From JALXCH01 sp964495805 (GTDB lineage: Bacteria > Calditrichota > Calditrichia > RBG-13-44-9), in contig CAZBWV010000114.1 of NCBI GenBank assembly GCA_964495805.1, positions 1 to 22,420 of the forward strand: a DNA stretch of 22,420 nucleotides, given 5' to 3'. Below the pieces are notes generated by a model, which was not told the DNA's origin, did not search any database, and saw nothing but the letters and a program-made list of their open reading frames with translations. Of this stretch, positions 22,374-22,420 are shown one piece after another. The position numbers were made by a program, and so were the translations under genes. The first letter of the stretch is position 1. Every line of letters begins with the position of its first letter.

Positions 22374-22420
22374 AAACTTCGTCTTTTCGATTTGTGCTAC
22401 CAACAAAAAGGTGCGGGTAC

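Overview
The window looks like chromosomal DNA from a Gram-negative bacterium, probably of the Bacteroidota/FCB lineage. A Kdo transferase gene (waaA) and several lipoproteins imply an outer membrane. A DUF4292 lipoprotein paired with a TPR lipoprotein, and a WaaA with the HCASLGE motif, are typical of that lineage. At least three intergenic sites match or nearly match the Bacteroidota promoter pattern TTTG-N19-TAnnTTTG. Phylum placement is inference; no rRNA or marker gene is present. I see no tRNA, rRNA, CRISPR array, insertion sequence or phage gene.

Layout. (1) Positions 1-6350 are all on the minus strand. They hold a small-membrane-protein group (DUF5362-like, YtxH, DUF948) ending in an unusual structured terminator, and a cell-envelope group (TPR lipoprotein, DUF4292 lipoprotein, two membrane-linked family 2 glycosyltransferases). 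A G-rich degenerate repeat lies between the two glycosyltransferases. (2) Positions 6671-12774 are on the plus strand: a class A penicillin-binding protein, rsgA, waaA and a membrane protein made of three VanZ-like repeats. (3) Positions 12874-14148 encode a TolB-like beta-propeller lipoprotein, separated by a bidirectional terminator from the next block. (4) Positions 14209-19473 (minus) form a tightly overlapping five-gene polysaccharide operon: NodB-type deacetylase, sulfotransferase, FemAB/GNAT-like acyltransferase, Wzx-type flippase and hexapeptide O-acetyltransferase. (5) Divergent from it, positions 19658-21107 (plus) carry an unrecognised 154-residue protein translationally coupled to a D-glucuronyl C5-epimerase-like protein. 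(6) The window ends with cfa (cyclopropane fatty acid synthase) behind its own sigma70-like promoter.

The most interesting point is blocks 4 and 5. A deacetylase gene overlaps a sulfotransferase gene by 8 nt, and a glucuronyl C5-epimerase sits across a shared divergent promoter region. Deacetylation, sulfation and GlcA-to-IdoA epimerisation are the modifications that turn heparosan into heparan sulfate in animals. Together with a flippase and an O-acetyltransferase this suggests, as a hypothesis, a bacterium that builds a sulfated uronic-acid-containing surface polysaccharide. No polymer synthase, UDP-glucose dehydrogenase or PAPS synthesis gene is in the window, so the backbone is unknown.

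Base composition shifts sharply: about 12.8-17.95 kb is visibly AT-richer than its flanks, and one boundary falls at the deacetylase/sulfotransferase overlap, suggesting a mosaic locus.
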